Shown one piece after another: positions 12,856-24,007 of a stretch of DNA of 64,000 nt. The notes beneath the pieces are model-generated. The model did no database searches. It saw only the letters and a program-made list of their open reading frames with translations, and had not been told where the DNA came from. The position numbers and the translations under genes are program-made. How positions within the stretch are numbered: the stretch's first letter is position 1; each line of letters begins with the position of its first letter. This DNA comes from Haberlea rhodopensis (Eukaryota > Streptophyta > Magnoliopsida > Lamiales > Gesneriaceae), in contig CAJQUN010000021.1 of assembly GCA_907163345.1 (NCBI GenBank), positions 124,001-188,000 of the forward strand, written 5' to 3'.

Positions 12856-15577
12856 CTATTGCCCCAAAATGAATGCATGTATTTCATCCCAACTAGAGAC
12901 TGTATATAGAGTATTAGACGTCCCCTTGTGATTTATAGAGCCACTCTCCGCGAGTTCTCTCTGTTTACTTATCAAACCAGAGAACAATGGAACAAAAGAA
13001 ACACCAAAGTGATTCGCAACACTCATCAGACTGGTACTCAAGCCAATGACAATGCCAATATCTGCTTCTAACATGCAAAGCAAATCACCAAGAGAACCTC
13101 CAATGTAGATTTTCAAGGGCTTACAGTTATTCTTGCTTGTAATTTCATTAAATGTTCGCAGCTTGTCTATGGGACACTCCATCTTCATGATCATGTCACC
13201 GGTGGAGATAGTTTCTTTGTAAACTAAGTCATTCGAATGTATATTCAACGTATTTAGGTTCCCTGGTATTGATTGAACAGAAATTAGAATAAGATCATCC
13301 ATGACAGAATTCCAAGAGGGCTAAAGCTCTTAATCTTTCTATATTTAAATTACAATAATCTCCTCTTCATATGTAAGCGAAAATATATTAGAATTTAAAT
13401 AGGGCGGGAAAGGCATACCTGATGAAAATGCAGACCTAATTAGATCACTGCACCAGCAATATGACAGCACGTGAACTTTGGTGGCACAAATTTTATTTTC
13501 CACAACATTCTGGAAGAATTTTTTACAGCCCTCTTGAAAATTGAGGTGCTCACCAGCTCGTTTTATGTCTGGTAAATTTAATCCTTTCAGTACATTAGAA
13601 TGAATCAGTCTCGCATTAGCCCTCTTTTCAAAGTAAGAGATTTTCTTCAGTGCTTCAAATAGTCCTTCATAGTCCAGTCCCTCAGCTGTGATTACATCAA
13701 GCATAACAGTTAGCTACTGAGGATCAAGAAGCATAGGATGTTCTTGCTAGCAAATGTGTCGAACCTTGGAGAGATTTATCTATTCCTGTTTCAACGTGAA
13801 TGATGCTTTCTACACATTGTTGATATTCTTCTACGTATTGGCTGAAAAGATCGCTCCATGTAGTCCGGATATCTGCAGATGGCATCGGACCAAAACCATT
13901 GGTCGTTGTGATTATTGCAAGCTCAGCTAAAAGCGCGGAGGAATCAAAAGCAGTACATGTCAAGTCAAAGTCGCAAAATATGATGAGGTTGTCTTCAGCG
14001 TTGCTGAGGAGTCTTGAAAAAGGAACTATGGTTTGCTGAACAATTGATTGAGCCCAGATGAAGTCCAACTCTAGTTTCATAGCTCTATGATAAAGTCTTT
14101 CGACAACATCTAGTTCTTCACTGGTTAAAGAAATGCTTAGTTTATCTAGTAAATCTTCAATTCTTGAAGCTGATGCCTAAATTTAGAACAGCAAAATTAC
14201 GATGGTTTTTGACAAGAACATCCCACTAGGAAACACCAAACAAAACAAACCTCAAATTTTCGAGAAGAAAGACTGTTGAGCCACTTCTTGTAGATGTGCT
14301 CACCATCATCAGGATCTAGACGAGCCTGGATCTCCTTACTGATGAAGCTGTAGAGCCTCATGCATGGTGAAATCACGCTCAATGTATAAGCAGCAAGTTT
14401 TGTCTTTTCAAAGGGTGTAACAATTTTAACGGAGAATTTTTCCTCTCCAACTTTCCCTGAGGCTGTTTCCGCCAAGAATTCTGTGTATTTAACTGTTGCA
14501 GCATCGCAAGTCCTCTCCTTAGGTGGCTCAAAGCCCCAATCCTGCAATAAAAAAGCCACATAAATTATTAAGAGAACCTCAAAATAGATATTTTTGCATT
14601 GTATCCCTTATATGGCTCAAATGTATAATATGATCAAGATTTCATAGCTTGGGCCCTCACACGAATAAGTGAATCAAAGTTCCTAAACCTCTTCAGAACA
14701 CGTTTTCTCAACCTGGCAATGGCTTCCTTGTCCTCCTCGTCATCTATATATTCTTCTGCCAATTCATACCTGCATTGGAAAAACTTTATCAACGCAAAAC
14801 AAATGCTTTCCCCTCTATTCAGAAAAAATTATTTCATTCGATCAGCCAATACAAGAAGATTGTTGAGATGTTCAAAGTCAAAACAATTATATGAAAAGCG
14901 CGCACAGAGGTCACCAGATCAAATACTATCTGAAAAGAGCTCTTCTGCTCAGGAACAACGAAATATTCTTTCTTGCTCCCATTGGACAGTTGTATCCATG
15001 TGCATCAGCATCCGGATTCATGGATCTCTCGGCTCAATAAGTAAAGATAAGAGGACCAAAACATTTTTTCTTACCAAACCAATTTTTCTTACTTTTTCCA
15101 AATTTGATCGAAATTGATTCATCATATATTTCATTATAATTATATGATTCAAATAATCCTTTCCTATTTGATGCAGCCACCCTCGGGCAAAAATGTTCTA
15201 ATTTCAAGCGTAGTTTACAATAACCTTCCCCTGTCTTAACTCTTATAATTCAACCAACAAAACTAGTTCCTAATTCCTACTGTCCCAAATTACAATACAT
15301 TCAAATCATATAAACACCAATTTGACCGTATCCAAAATATGCACACAAGCAAATAAACAAAAAAATAGATGAAAGTGGCTTACGCATGAGCAAAGGCTTG
15401 AAGAAAGTAGACATCTTGAGAGATGCAATGAATAAAAGAATTGGGGTTCAGATTTCCCGTAGCCAAGCAAACTGCGAAAGGGCTGTAAAGAGCTAAAGCC
15501 CTCTCATTCTTGAACTTGTTCCACAGCCTTTTCGCTATCCCCCCTTCATCTGATACCTGCAATTTCACGCTTCCCAT
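12856..15577 (-). CDS. TH2: TH2: TenA-like hydrolase fused to HAD thiamin-phosphate phosphatase (6 exons)
   Basis: Plant bifunctional enzyme of thiamin salvage: the N-terminal TenA_E domain handles aminopyrimidine breakdown products, and the C-terminal HAD domain dephosphorylates thiamin monophosphate. Exons, transcription order: 15577-15384, 14769-14661, 14541-14251, 14176-13765, 13685-13419, 13262-12856. All junctions keep frame, giving 559 residues plus TAG. The TenA part spans about residues 10-220 (SPFAVCLATGNL; FLQAFAHAYELAEE; TPFEKTKLAAYTL). HAD motif I is DFDLT (Asp267/Asp269). Motif IV reads IGGSLGD, with Gly480 where I expect Asp (IGDSVGD in the Arabidopsis protein as I recall it); Asp484 is kept. 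Unlike that ~617-residue protein, no transit peptide precedes the TenA domain: a TGA in frame at 15592-15590 closes the frame upstream, so the ATG at 15577 is the start unless an upstream exon exists. Confidence 0.93.
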
Positions 15578-15947
15578 TTCTTTACCTCCTCAAGATCAAC
15601 TCAACTATACGATTAAATTAGCTCTTTCTTTATTTCAACCCTTAAAAGTATGAAAAGGGTTGGTAGATTTTGGGGGCGTGATCAAGATTCAAGAGTTGGT
15701 GGGAGTCAAGAATAGTAATATTATATGTATAAACAAACACATATATACCACGTTTGATTATATAAACTATTTGTTAATTGGAAAAAGTCCAGTCTAGAAT
15801 GCGCGTCAGCCTAGGAAAAAGCGAATGGATAGTAAAAGACCAAGTTTGGGATGGTCTTCTTCGCGCCGGCAGTCAAATGATATGAATATGATTGTGGGAT
15901 TCTCGTGGTGAGATGAGACCCGGTGACTCACTTTCGCGTAATATATA
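15578..15947 (-). other. 5' flank of TH2
   Basis: Upstream region of TH2 up to the LTR of the neighbouring retrotransposon, which ends about 370 bp from the start codon. The leader has an in-frame TGA 13-15 bases before the ATG. No promoter element assigned. Confidence 0.4.
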
Positions 15948-16950
15948 TATTATACATTGAATGAATTAAGAGATAATAATTAGACTAAAGTGCACTTGTG
16001 AGATCTCGAGATATATAAATAAATACCCAGGAAGATAAGGGAGAAAATGCCCGGGAAAAGAAGAGAAAATGCCCGGGAAAAGAAGAGATACCACCCGGGA
16101 AGAGAAGGAAACCACCTGGGAAGAGAAGAGAAAATGTCCGGGAAGAGAGGAGACACTACCCGGGAAGAGAAGGAAACCACTCGAGAAGAGACCCGGGAAG
16201 AGAAATTTGATATGAAATTGACACATGTACGCGCATGCATTATGACACCTCACATTTCAAGTTTCAATAAAGTGTCATGATGAACCAAAGCATGTTAAAG
16301 ACATATCAGATGAAATGATTACATTGACTTTCAATTCTTTCAGTTATATAAAGAGAATGACCGATGGTTTCAAATTAGACTTATCAATAATACTACACCA
16401 AAAGACTATTTTTACAATTTTTCTCTTCACTTCATTTACCATTTTATTGTACGCAAATATTGTAACACCTATGTTGGGGTTCAACAATTGCCTCTGCTTT
16501 GTGATCGGTCGACCACGTGGCGCTTGTGCCAGTGTATGATTGAAAAGATTGATGTTGCGCCATTACCCTTAACTATAGTTATTGGTAAAGCGGTAAGCGC
16601 TCGATCCTACAATTGGTATCAGAGCCAAGGTCGCGTGTTCGATTTCCATGAGTTGCAGAGAATGCAATTATTGGGGGAGGGATTGTTGGGGTTCAACAAT
16701 TGCCTCTGCTTTGTGATCGGTCGACCACGTGGCGCTTGTGCCAGTGTATGGTTGAAAAGATTGATGTTGCGCCATTACCCTTAACTATAGTTATTGGTAA
16801 AGCGGTAAGCGCTCGATCCTACAACCTGTATATTATAGTGAAATTTATACTAGACTAGGTCTCGTGGTTTTTCCCTTATTTTGGGGTTTTCCACGTAAAA
16901 ATCGTGTGTCTCATTTAATTTTTGCTACATGGTAATTTTTTGAGATAACA
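15948..16950 (+). repeat. Element A left LTR (carries the TRIM)
   Basis: 1003 bp, of which 357 bp are the nested TRIM plus its 5 bp duplication, leaving 646 bp, the same length as the right LTR. Positions 16028-16200 hold about nine copies of a CCCGGGAAGAGAAG-type motif. U5 contains TTTTCCACGTAAAAATCGTG. Confidence 0.85.
16472..16823 (+). mobile_element. TRIM (terminal-repeat retrotransposon in miniature), 352 bp
   Basis: Two 140 bp LTRs, 16472-16611 and 16684-16823, start TGTTGGGGTTCAAC and end CGATCCTACA, and differ by eye at a single base (TGTATGATTG / TGTATGGTTG). Directly after the left LTR is ATTGGTATCAGAGCCAAGG, complementary to the 3' end of initiator-Met tRNA. Directly before the right LTR is a polypurine tract, TTGGGGGAGGGA. 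The internal region is only 72 bp. Flanks ACCTA (left) and ACCTG (right) are a 5 bp target duplication with one change. Each LTR has a G-box core CCACGTGG (16513, 16725), and a tRNA B-box-like GTTCGATTTCC follows the primer site. It encodes no protein and must be mobilised in trans. Confidence 0.92.
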
Positions 16951-18516
16951 TTGGCACCGTCTGTGGGAACATAAGCTAAGGCGTGAGATTATGAAGACAT
17001 GGCTATGAAAAGAGGAACATAAGCGGGAGAAATTTGGGGATGATGATTGAATGAGTTAAAGCGTGGAGATCTTGGAAGGGGACCAACTTGATTTCCATTC
17101 CAACAAAAACTTGTCAATAAACTTCATCCATAATATGTGTAGCTCTCCATTGGATTCTTTCAACAGATAAGTATTGATTAATGCTTAATTACTTTATAAT
17201 TATTATGTGATTGACTAGGGAATATGTGTTGTGCCAAGAAGTATGAGTAGCCTATATCATATATATACTGTTGTACATTTGTGAAATGTGTCTGCTATTA
17301 TGAAATTTCATTAATTTAATGTTTTACTGTGTCATTCCCTTTAAATGGGAGCTCATCCCTTGAGAAGCTCATCTCTGGAGAGCTCACTCCTTGAGAAACT
17401 CGTCCCCGGGAGAGCTCGTCCATTGAGAGGCTCACCCCTGAGAGCACATATTTTGGCCTCATCTCGGCCACATACTTAGGCCTCCACTCGGCCTCATACT
17501 TTGGCTCATGTCGACCTCCTCAGATTGGTCTTGGTTAATCTGGCCTCGGGTATAAAAAAAATAATAAATAAAAGAAGAAGCGTGAGATGAGAAGAATCTG
17601 AGAGCATGAGACTAACAGAATGAGGCGAGGGAGGGCTAACATACATAGTGAGGCGAGGGATGGCTAACATACAGAATGAGGCGAGGGAAGGCTTAACATA
17701 CAGAATGATGCGATGGAGGATTGACATATGAATGAGGCGAGGGAAGTGTGAGATACATTATCAACTTCGTGAGGGTTATGAGAGTTCATATATCTTTTAT
17801 TGACTCGGATACAATGAGCTTTATTTGCTCAATATCTTATTAGCTTGGAATGTTTGTTAGCGGAGTTCGCACGAGCTTTATTTGCTCGGGATATTTCTTA
17901 TTTCCGAAATTCGGTTGAGCTCTATCAGCTCACGATATTTATAACTTGAGTTTGGACGAGCTTGACGTGCTTAGCATATTTATTATGGAGTCCTAATAAA
18001 TTTTATTAGCTCGAGATGTTCCTTGACTGGGGAATTCAAATACGCCTTCAGTTCAGACTCTGTTATCTCAGCCTCAGTCTCTCCGGTCAGCAATTCAGGT
18101 CAGTTCAAGATTCTCAATCACCTCAATTACTTCAGGATTTCTGTCCACATCACGCTAAGCGTGGCCCAATATGGTTATGCTGGACACCGACTTTTTAAGA
18201 GATTTCATCAACATACTATCATAAGGCCGAGCAGAATACTTTATGAACTATAATTACGAGAGGCTCCCATCGCCATGATTATACCATTTACACACTATAT
18301 TACAGTGATGAGCTCCACACCTTTGATCAGCGTAGTTCTTGAAGCCCAGTTCATCTCAGTGTGAATCTGTGTGAAGTCATGTTACATTGTGGTTATTCCT
18401 AGATATATTCAAAGTATGAAATTCAGAAATTCCAAGAAGGGCGCACAGATACTTCTGGCATAATACTGGAGTCGAGACAGCGAATTACACTTTAGCTCGA
18501 CTAGAGGGGATGCTAG

Positions 18517-19162
18517 TGTTATACATTGAATGAATTAAGGCATAACACTTAGGCTGAAATACACTTGTGAGACCTTAGGATATATATTAAAAAATATCTA
18601 ATATAAATAAAATACCCGGAAAGAGAAGGGACACCACCTGTGAAGAGAAGAGAAAATGCCCGGGAAGAGAAGAGACACTACCCGGGAAGAGAGGAAACCA
18701 CCCGGGAAGAGAAGGGAACCACCCGGGAAGAGAAGATACACTACCCGGGAAGAGAAGAACCAGGGCACGAAATTTGATATGGAATTGTCACATTACGCGC
18801 ATGCATGATGACACCTCACATTTCAAGTTCCAATAATGTGTCATGATGAACAAAAGTATGGTAAAGACATGTCAATTGCAATGATTACATTGCCTTTCAA
18901 TTCCTTCAATTATATAAAGAGAATGACCGATGGTTTCAAAGGAGGCTTCATTAATAATATTACACCAAAAGACCATTTTTACAATTTTTCTCTTAACTAT
19001 ATTTACCATTTTATTGTACACAAATATTGTAACACTTGGACATTATAATGGAATTTATACTGGACTTTATCTTGTGGTTTTTTCCCCTTATTTTGGGGTT
19101 TTCCACGTAAAATTCGTGTGTCTAATTTAATTTTTGCTACATGGTAATTTTTTGAGATAACA
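18517..19162 (+). repeat. Element A right LTR
   Basis: 646 bp, TGTTATACATTG...GAGATAACA. The CCCGGGAAGAGAAG motif array occupies 18607-18760 with different copy spacing from the left LTR. It is not interrupted by the TRIM and so preserves the pre-insertion site GTAACACTTGGACATTA at 19029. Confidence 0.88.
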
Positions 19163-21559
19163 ATATGTATGAAAGAGAGGGTCATTTAACAATAGAAAAT
19201 GATTGTATTGGATCGGTGTGAAATTATGGACAATTCAATATGATTGATCTAAAATAATTGGTAAAATAATTATATATATTTTTATATTTAAAATATATTG
19301 TGTTTTAATATTGAGGTATAATATATATAGAACATAAACAGAATGCATATAAGTTTTTCCCGCCGATAACTCTTGTAAATTCATACTCTTGTGATTCAAT
19401 ATTAAACAACACATATTTTTTGGTATCATCATAGATTTAAAGAAAATTGTTGTATTTTATCCAAATCCTTTTCATATCTTTTCCTCTTTTATAAATTATA
19501 TACAATTTAATAATTATAATTAATAGATAATATTGACCTTATTGATGTTGTGATTGAAATTATTATTTGAATTGGTAGGCACAATTATCATCAGTTTTAA
19601 ATACTGTTATGTGCTTAGTTTTATATTGATACCAGAAAAATGTAATGTCATTTTTTTTCATTATTATTTGAATTGGTATATAATTTACATAATTAACATG
19701 CATAGATATCAACAGTTATATTGTTTTAAATAATGTGGTTAGACCTGGACCCGTATTAAAGTCACCCCGTTTGGACAGGTTCAAACCCAGTCAAATGGGT
19801 TTTTGGGACGGTTCTGAACCCGATCAATGGATTTTTGAAGTAGGCGGGGCTGGGTCCTGTGTTTTGCAGAACCCGACCCGGACCAGCCCATTCCCTCATA
19901 TTCTTCGCTTCGGGCCCACCCCATCCCGTTAGTGGCTCGACCAGCCATCATCGACCGATTGTTGTCTCCAGCGACTCGGTGTGTGTGTCTTTGTTGTCTT
20001 AGTCCTTTATGTAATCAAATTTTATTCTTAGCCCGATATCTTTAATTTTTTTTTTGTTGAAATTTTAATCCTTTTTTTTCACGTGGAATTAGTATGGTGC
20101 TGAAGTCCTGATGTGGTGCTGGCATGACAAGTCGCATATAAGCACTTCCTTAGAAAAAATGAATGAAATTGTAAAGTAAAGGATAAAAATTGCCAAGGAA
20201 ATGAAAAAAATATAGGCATATGACTCGATTTTGACTATACATACCAAAATTTCAAAGAAGTAAACAAAGTACGAAAAAAGTAAACTTTCCTCCTATTATA
20301 CGAGGACTTGGTGCATTGAGAAGCTTTCATGACCTTCAAGTCATGTATCATATTAAATAACCTTTGAGCTAGTAATTTGTCTATATTCCTACAATTTGTT
20401 GGAGACTTCCATTCTAAGGCATTTTAGTAGTCCGAAAGTTTAGTGATTGCACTCGTAATATATATCTACTCCTTTTAAATATTCACATGACCGTAATAGT
20501 TGACTATATGTTCCTCAATATTTTGGTTTCTTTTTATGTTATTATTTGAATATACCATGTAATACCCAGGTAGAAATCCTGTTAAAGCTAGACCTACCTG
20601 ACCTGACCTGACCCAATCGTATATGAATGACCTGATTTGGGCCATCTAGGGACCTAATTCAACCCAATTTATATGTAATGGGGATTGGCCTAGGTAAAGA
20701 GAAGAGACACGATATACCTAAGATAACGTTTAATATTAATTGGGGCTAGACATAAGAGTGATGTACGACCTAATGCAGGTTCGGCCTGACTAGACTCATA
20801 GTAACAAGGGCCCATTGGACAATGTGGGAGTTCGGGTTGCTGACATAGGAATGATAAGGGTTGGGGTAAATACTGGGCTGGGTGATACATCCTGGCGTGG
20901 ATGTTCCATTCAGTATGAGTTGGAAATAGATGTGTCGGGTAAACCAAAGAGTAAAAGGGAAGGCATGAGGATACCTGTTTGTTCTGTTTATTTAAATAGA
21001 AGGATAGAATCAGTTTAAACAATTGTGAATAAATTATACTTGGAAATACAAAACAGTAAACTTACAGCAACAATGTAAAACTGTAGAAAACACAATAGGA
21101 GAGTGGAAATGTATCTGGACGAGGCCACATCAAGCCGCATGCCAGTAAACTCCAATTTGCCCGCCTAAGCTTCTGGCCTCCTGGACAAGTGAGATCCAAT
21201 GTACAATGCCCAATCACCACTGTTCAGATTGAAGCAGAATTCCGAACAGACTCTTTTGAACATTACTAGTGTGCAGTACTCTCAAACAGGATGTGTGATA
21301 TGTATGAATGCAGATTTTCGGATTGAAGAAAACAATAGAGCTGGAGCAGCTTATATAGCTGAGCAGTCCTCACATATGTCTCAGAATACGTGTAATGCTT
21401 AATGGGGTAGATGAAAAGTTTCAATACTTAACATCAGATTAATACGGATCTATATCTCACACTTAAATCTGAAATCAATTCTGCTGGTAGGTGAAAAGTC
21501 TCAAACTTAATACTCAGGAGAATGTGAAAAGTCATGTAGATGAAAGGTTATTTCAGAAA
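19163..21559. other. Intergenic region with degenerate repeats
   Basis: AT-rich to 19730. Then 19735-19935 carries GGACCCG / AACCCGACCCGG runs like the hAT-type element at 7692-8272, probably a decayed relative. Positions 20590-20680 have a short GACCTGACCT iteration. Open frames at 20690-21022 and 21199-21402 resemble no family I know. No RNA gene seen. Confidence 0.5.
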
Positions 21560-22845
21560 TCCGAGTAGTAAAACGATAGGGCTGCCTTCGTGGCAGCGAC
21601 ACGCGCGACGAGACGAGATGAGCCAAGCCGAGGGAAGCGGATGGACGGATGGCTCGCCAGGAGCACTCATCTTTTCTACTTAACTACACTCTCTATTGAT
21701 TTGTTTCTCAATATAAACAAACCATAAGTGTCTCAAAATTTCAATGTGGGATTCTTTAGTCTAATTGACTATTCATAATTAACTTACCAAATTTTGTTCT
21801 CATTAACAAAATTAAACAAAATTATTGGGCTTTTATTTAATAATCTCAACAATCCCCCACATGAATGTAATATGGAGAAAAAATTACATAATGCACCAAG
21901 ATGAAGATTTGAGAGTACTTTGAGAATTCACTGCATCAGGATATGTGGTGGTTAACCTTGAACCTTCCTTAGTGAAGTATCATCGGATATACTTGTCAAC
22001 CAGTGGACGCAATGCCTTGAACTATTCGACGTTTTATGTGTACCAAAACAACAATACTAACACAACTTCAGCTTCACACTAGTGTTGGTTCTTTCGTTGT
22101 TGTCCATTTTGGCCCTGGACTGCCTTGGTTGTTTCATCGAATGCTCTAGAGATTTAGCCCTCTAGTCATCTCATAGAAGCAACCCCTTCACATTCGATAT
22201 AGGCGATTTCTCCTAAGGAGTATCCTTAGGAGAACAATGCTTCATTGAAAGTAGCGGATCCTTTTCCAACAGATATGTTAGGAAATCCAAGCCAAAAGAT
22301 TTCTCTTTTCACGCTATTTTGCTTCGTCTAGGCGATTCTACATTCTCTTGAGATTCTTTATCCCCCACATCTCTCTCAACATTGATTTCAGTCACTGTCT
22401 GAGTTTTGTGGGAAAGATTTCCTCAAAGAATGAAGCATCTCTAGCCTCAATGATAGTATTTACATGCATTTCTGCATTATCTGACTTGTGTACCAGAAAC
22501 CGATAGGCACTACTATCTTGCGTATATCCGATAAATACACAATTAACTGTCTTAGGTCCTATCCTAGTCCGTTTAGGATGAGGAATTGGTACCTTTGCTA
22601 GACAACCCCAATCCTTAAAAACTTGTAGCTAGGTGCGCGGCTTTTCCACAATTCATAAGGCATTTTATATAACTTTTTATGTGGTACTCTGTTTAACACG
22701 TAGTTGGCGGAAAGCAGAGCTTCTCCCCACAAGTTTCAAGGTAAGCCAGAACTTATAAGCATTGCATTCATCAAATCCTTAAGCGTTCTATTCTTCCTTC
22801 CAGCAATACCATTTTGCTCGGGAAAATAAGGCGCATCGGTTTGAT
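21560..22845 (-). mobile_element. Truncated Ty1/Copia remnant (LTR plus integrase end)
   Basis: On the minus strand, TGTTGAGATTATTAAATAAAAG starts an LTR at 21851, preceded by the polypurine tract CATGTGGGGGAT. The LTR extends at least to about 21560; its far end is not resolved. Internal minus-strand frames at 22840-22440 read the Copia integrase C-terminal region (PYFPEQNGIAGRKNRTLKD, then ALLSANYVLNRVPHKK, GPKTVNCVFIGY, YRFLVHKS), with stops. Gag, protease, the integrase core, reverse transcriptase, RNase H and the second LTR are missing. The right side ends in LINE-like sequence. Confidence 0.75.
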
Positions 22846-22859
22846 GAATAATGTCACTG

Positions 22860-23660
22860 GACTGTTTGGTGCTTTGGAGAACACCAAGTTCCGTGTGCTT
22901 TCTCCCTTTTTGCTTATAAATTATATCTTAATTACTATAATTATCTGTTCTATTGTGTTATATTGTGGTGTTATATTCCTAGAGCTTGTGGTTTTCAAAG
23001 ACTCTTGATTCATGCTTTCCCTAGGGGGTTCTTTGTTGGGTCGAGATTTTGGTTGTGTTTTGTTGAAGAGGACGCCTGTTGGATTTTTGGAGGTAGTGCT
23101 GTCGTACACAATAGGCTGCGCTTCTTGTCTGACTCTATTATATGGTCCTTTTGGTGGTGGTACAGTGGTGCTAATGTGATTTCGTGGCTGGAATTTGGAC
23201 GGATTTTTCCTCCTGGTGCTCGAGGTTTCGTGCCGAAGGTAGCGCTTCATTTTGGTCGTTTCTTATCGGTTGTGGAGATCGGATACGAGAGCTTGAGTGT
23301 TTGGTGTTTGCTATCTGTTATTGTCTCATGTGTATCATCTTGTGTTCTTTCTGACTTCATTGAAGACAATTTTCTCATTCGACCTTATTATGACATGTTT
23401 TGGTTGAGGGGATCTAACAGGCTTAGGTGATACCTGGACTCTCCAGTTTGCGATCTTGCGCTTTTGTTGCTGTGTCATCCTCTCTTGGGTCTATTAGTGC
23501 AAGTTTACGGGGTCTGTATTGGCCATACTTGGCTTTTGTGTATATCGCTACTTTGCGATTTATTGTGTCCTTATTTTTTACCTTTTGGATAGATATTCCT
23601 TATACATATTGTTGTTTAATATAATATAAAGTGGTTCTTGCTAAAATGAAAAAAAAAAAT
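22860..23660 (+). mobile_element. Possible 5'-truncated LINE tail
   Basis: The stretch abuts the broken Copia integrase and ends in TTTAATATAATATAAAG...TTGCTAAAATG followed by an A-run (about 23649-23659), a 3' end typical of plant L1-like LINEs. It holds a 155-codon open frame (22963-23430) and a 65-codon one (23427-23624) with no recognised domain and composition more like untranslated DNA. No target-site duplication found. Confidence 0.35.
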
Positions 23661-24007
23661 AGATTGCAAAAATAATAATAGACAAATTTGTTAATCCTAA
23701 CATAAACTTCATAAATAAATTTTTTCGTCGAAGTTTTTAAAATTTTGTAATCAGAAAAACATAAAAAAAAAAAAAAAACTGCTTAGAACATAGAACAAAA
23801 ATATCTAACAACTCGATACTCAAATTTACCTGAGAGAATCATCGTCCAATCCATGTGAGAAAAGCTAAGTATGTTTTCAAGTGAATGGCTGTCGTTATTA
23901 CACAACACCATCTGTTCACTCTCCAAAATCTACGTTATCAGTATCATCTCTCTCACATGATTCTTTCTCTCTCTTAGACATTTTCTGTTCTCTCTCTAGA
24001 ATCTTGA
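23661..24007 (+). other. 5' flank and leader of PSB28
   Basis: AT-rich upstream part, then a pyrimidine-rich leader with repeated TCTCTC (23945-24000), common in plastid-protein gene leaders. No TATA box assigned. Confidence 0.45.

Larger units (their letters stand above)
15948..19162 (+). mobile_element. Element A: non-autonomous LTR retrotransposon, Gypsy-like, no coding
   Basis: Direct repeats 15948-16950 and 18517-19162 are its LTRs. The second starts TGTTATACATTG and ends GATAACA; the first starts TATTATACATTG (TG decayed). A primer-binding region, TTGGCACCGTCTGTGGGAA, follows the left LTR at 16951, and a purine tract (AGAGGGGATGCTAG) precedes the right one. Flanks ATATA and ATATG agree at 4 of 5. 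The internal 16951-18516 has no gag or pol, only tandem motifs: GAGCTC-type units at 17340-17440, ~30 bp AATGAGGCGAGGGA units at 17620-17745, and GAGCTTTATTTGCTC-like units at 17810-18000. The end of its LTR and its primer site resemble the Tat-type Gypsy at 51823-62640. This is a LARD-like element. Confidence 0.85.

Noticed and set aside
14719..15117. Plus-strand open frame of 132 codons
   Set aside because: Overlaps exon 2 and intron 1 of TH2 on the opposite strand; low-complexity Ser-rich start, no family.
16047..16280. Arg/Glu-rich open frame (REEKETTREE repeats)
   Set aside because: Produced by the CCCGGGAAGAGAAG motif array in the element A LTR.
16612..16650. tRNA gene after the TRIM LTR
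   Set aside because: TGGTATCAGAGCC is the primer-binding site and only a B-box-like stretch follows; no cloverleaf can be formed.
22963..23430. 155-codon open frame rich in Trp and Cys
   Set aside because: Sits in LINE-like sequence, has no domain I recognise, and its composition fits GT-rich untranslated DNA.
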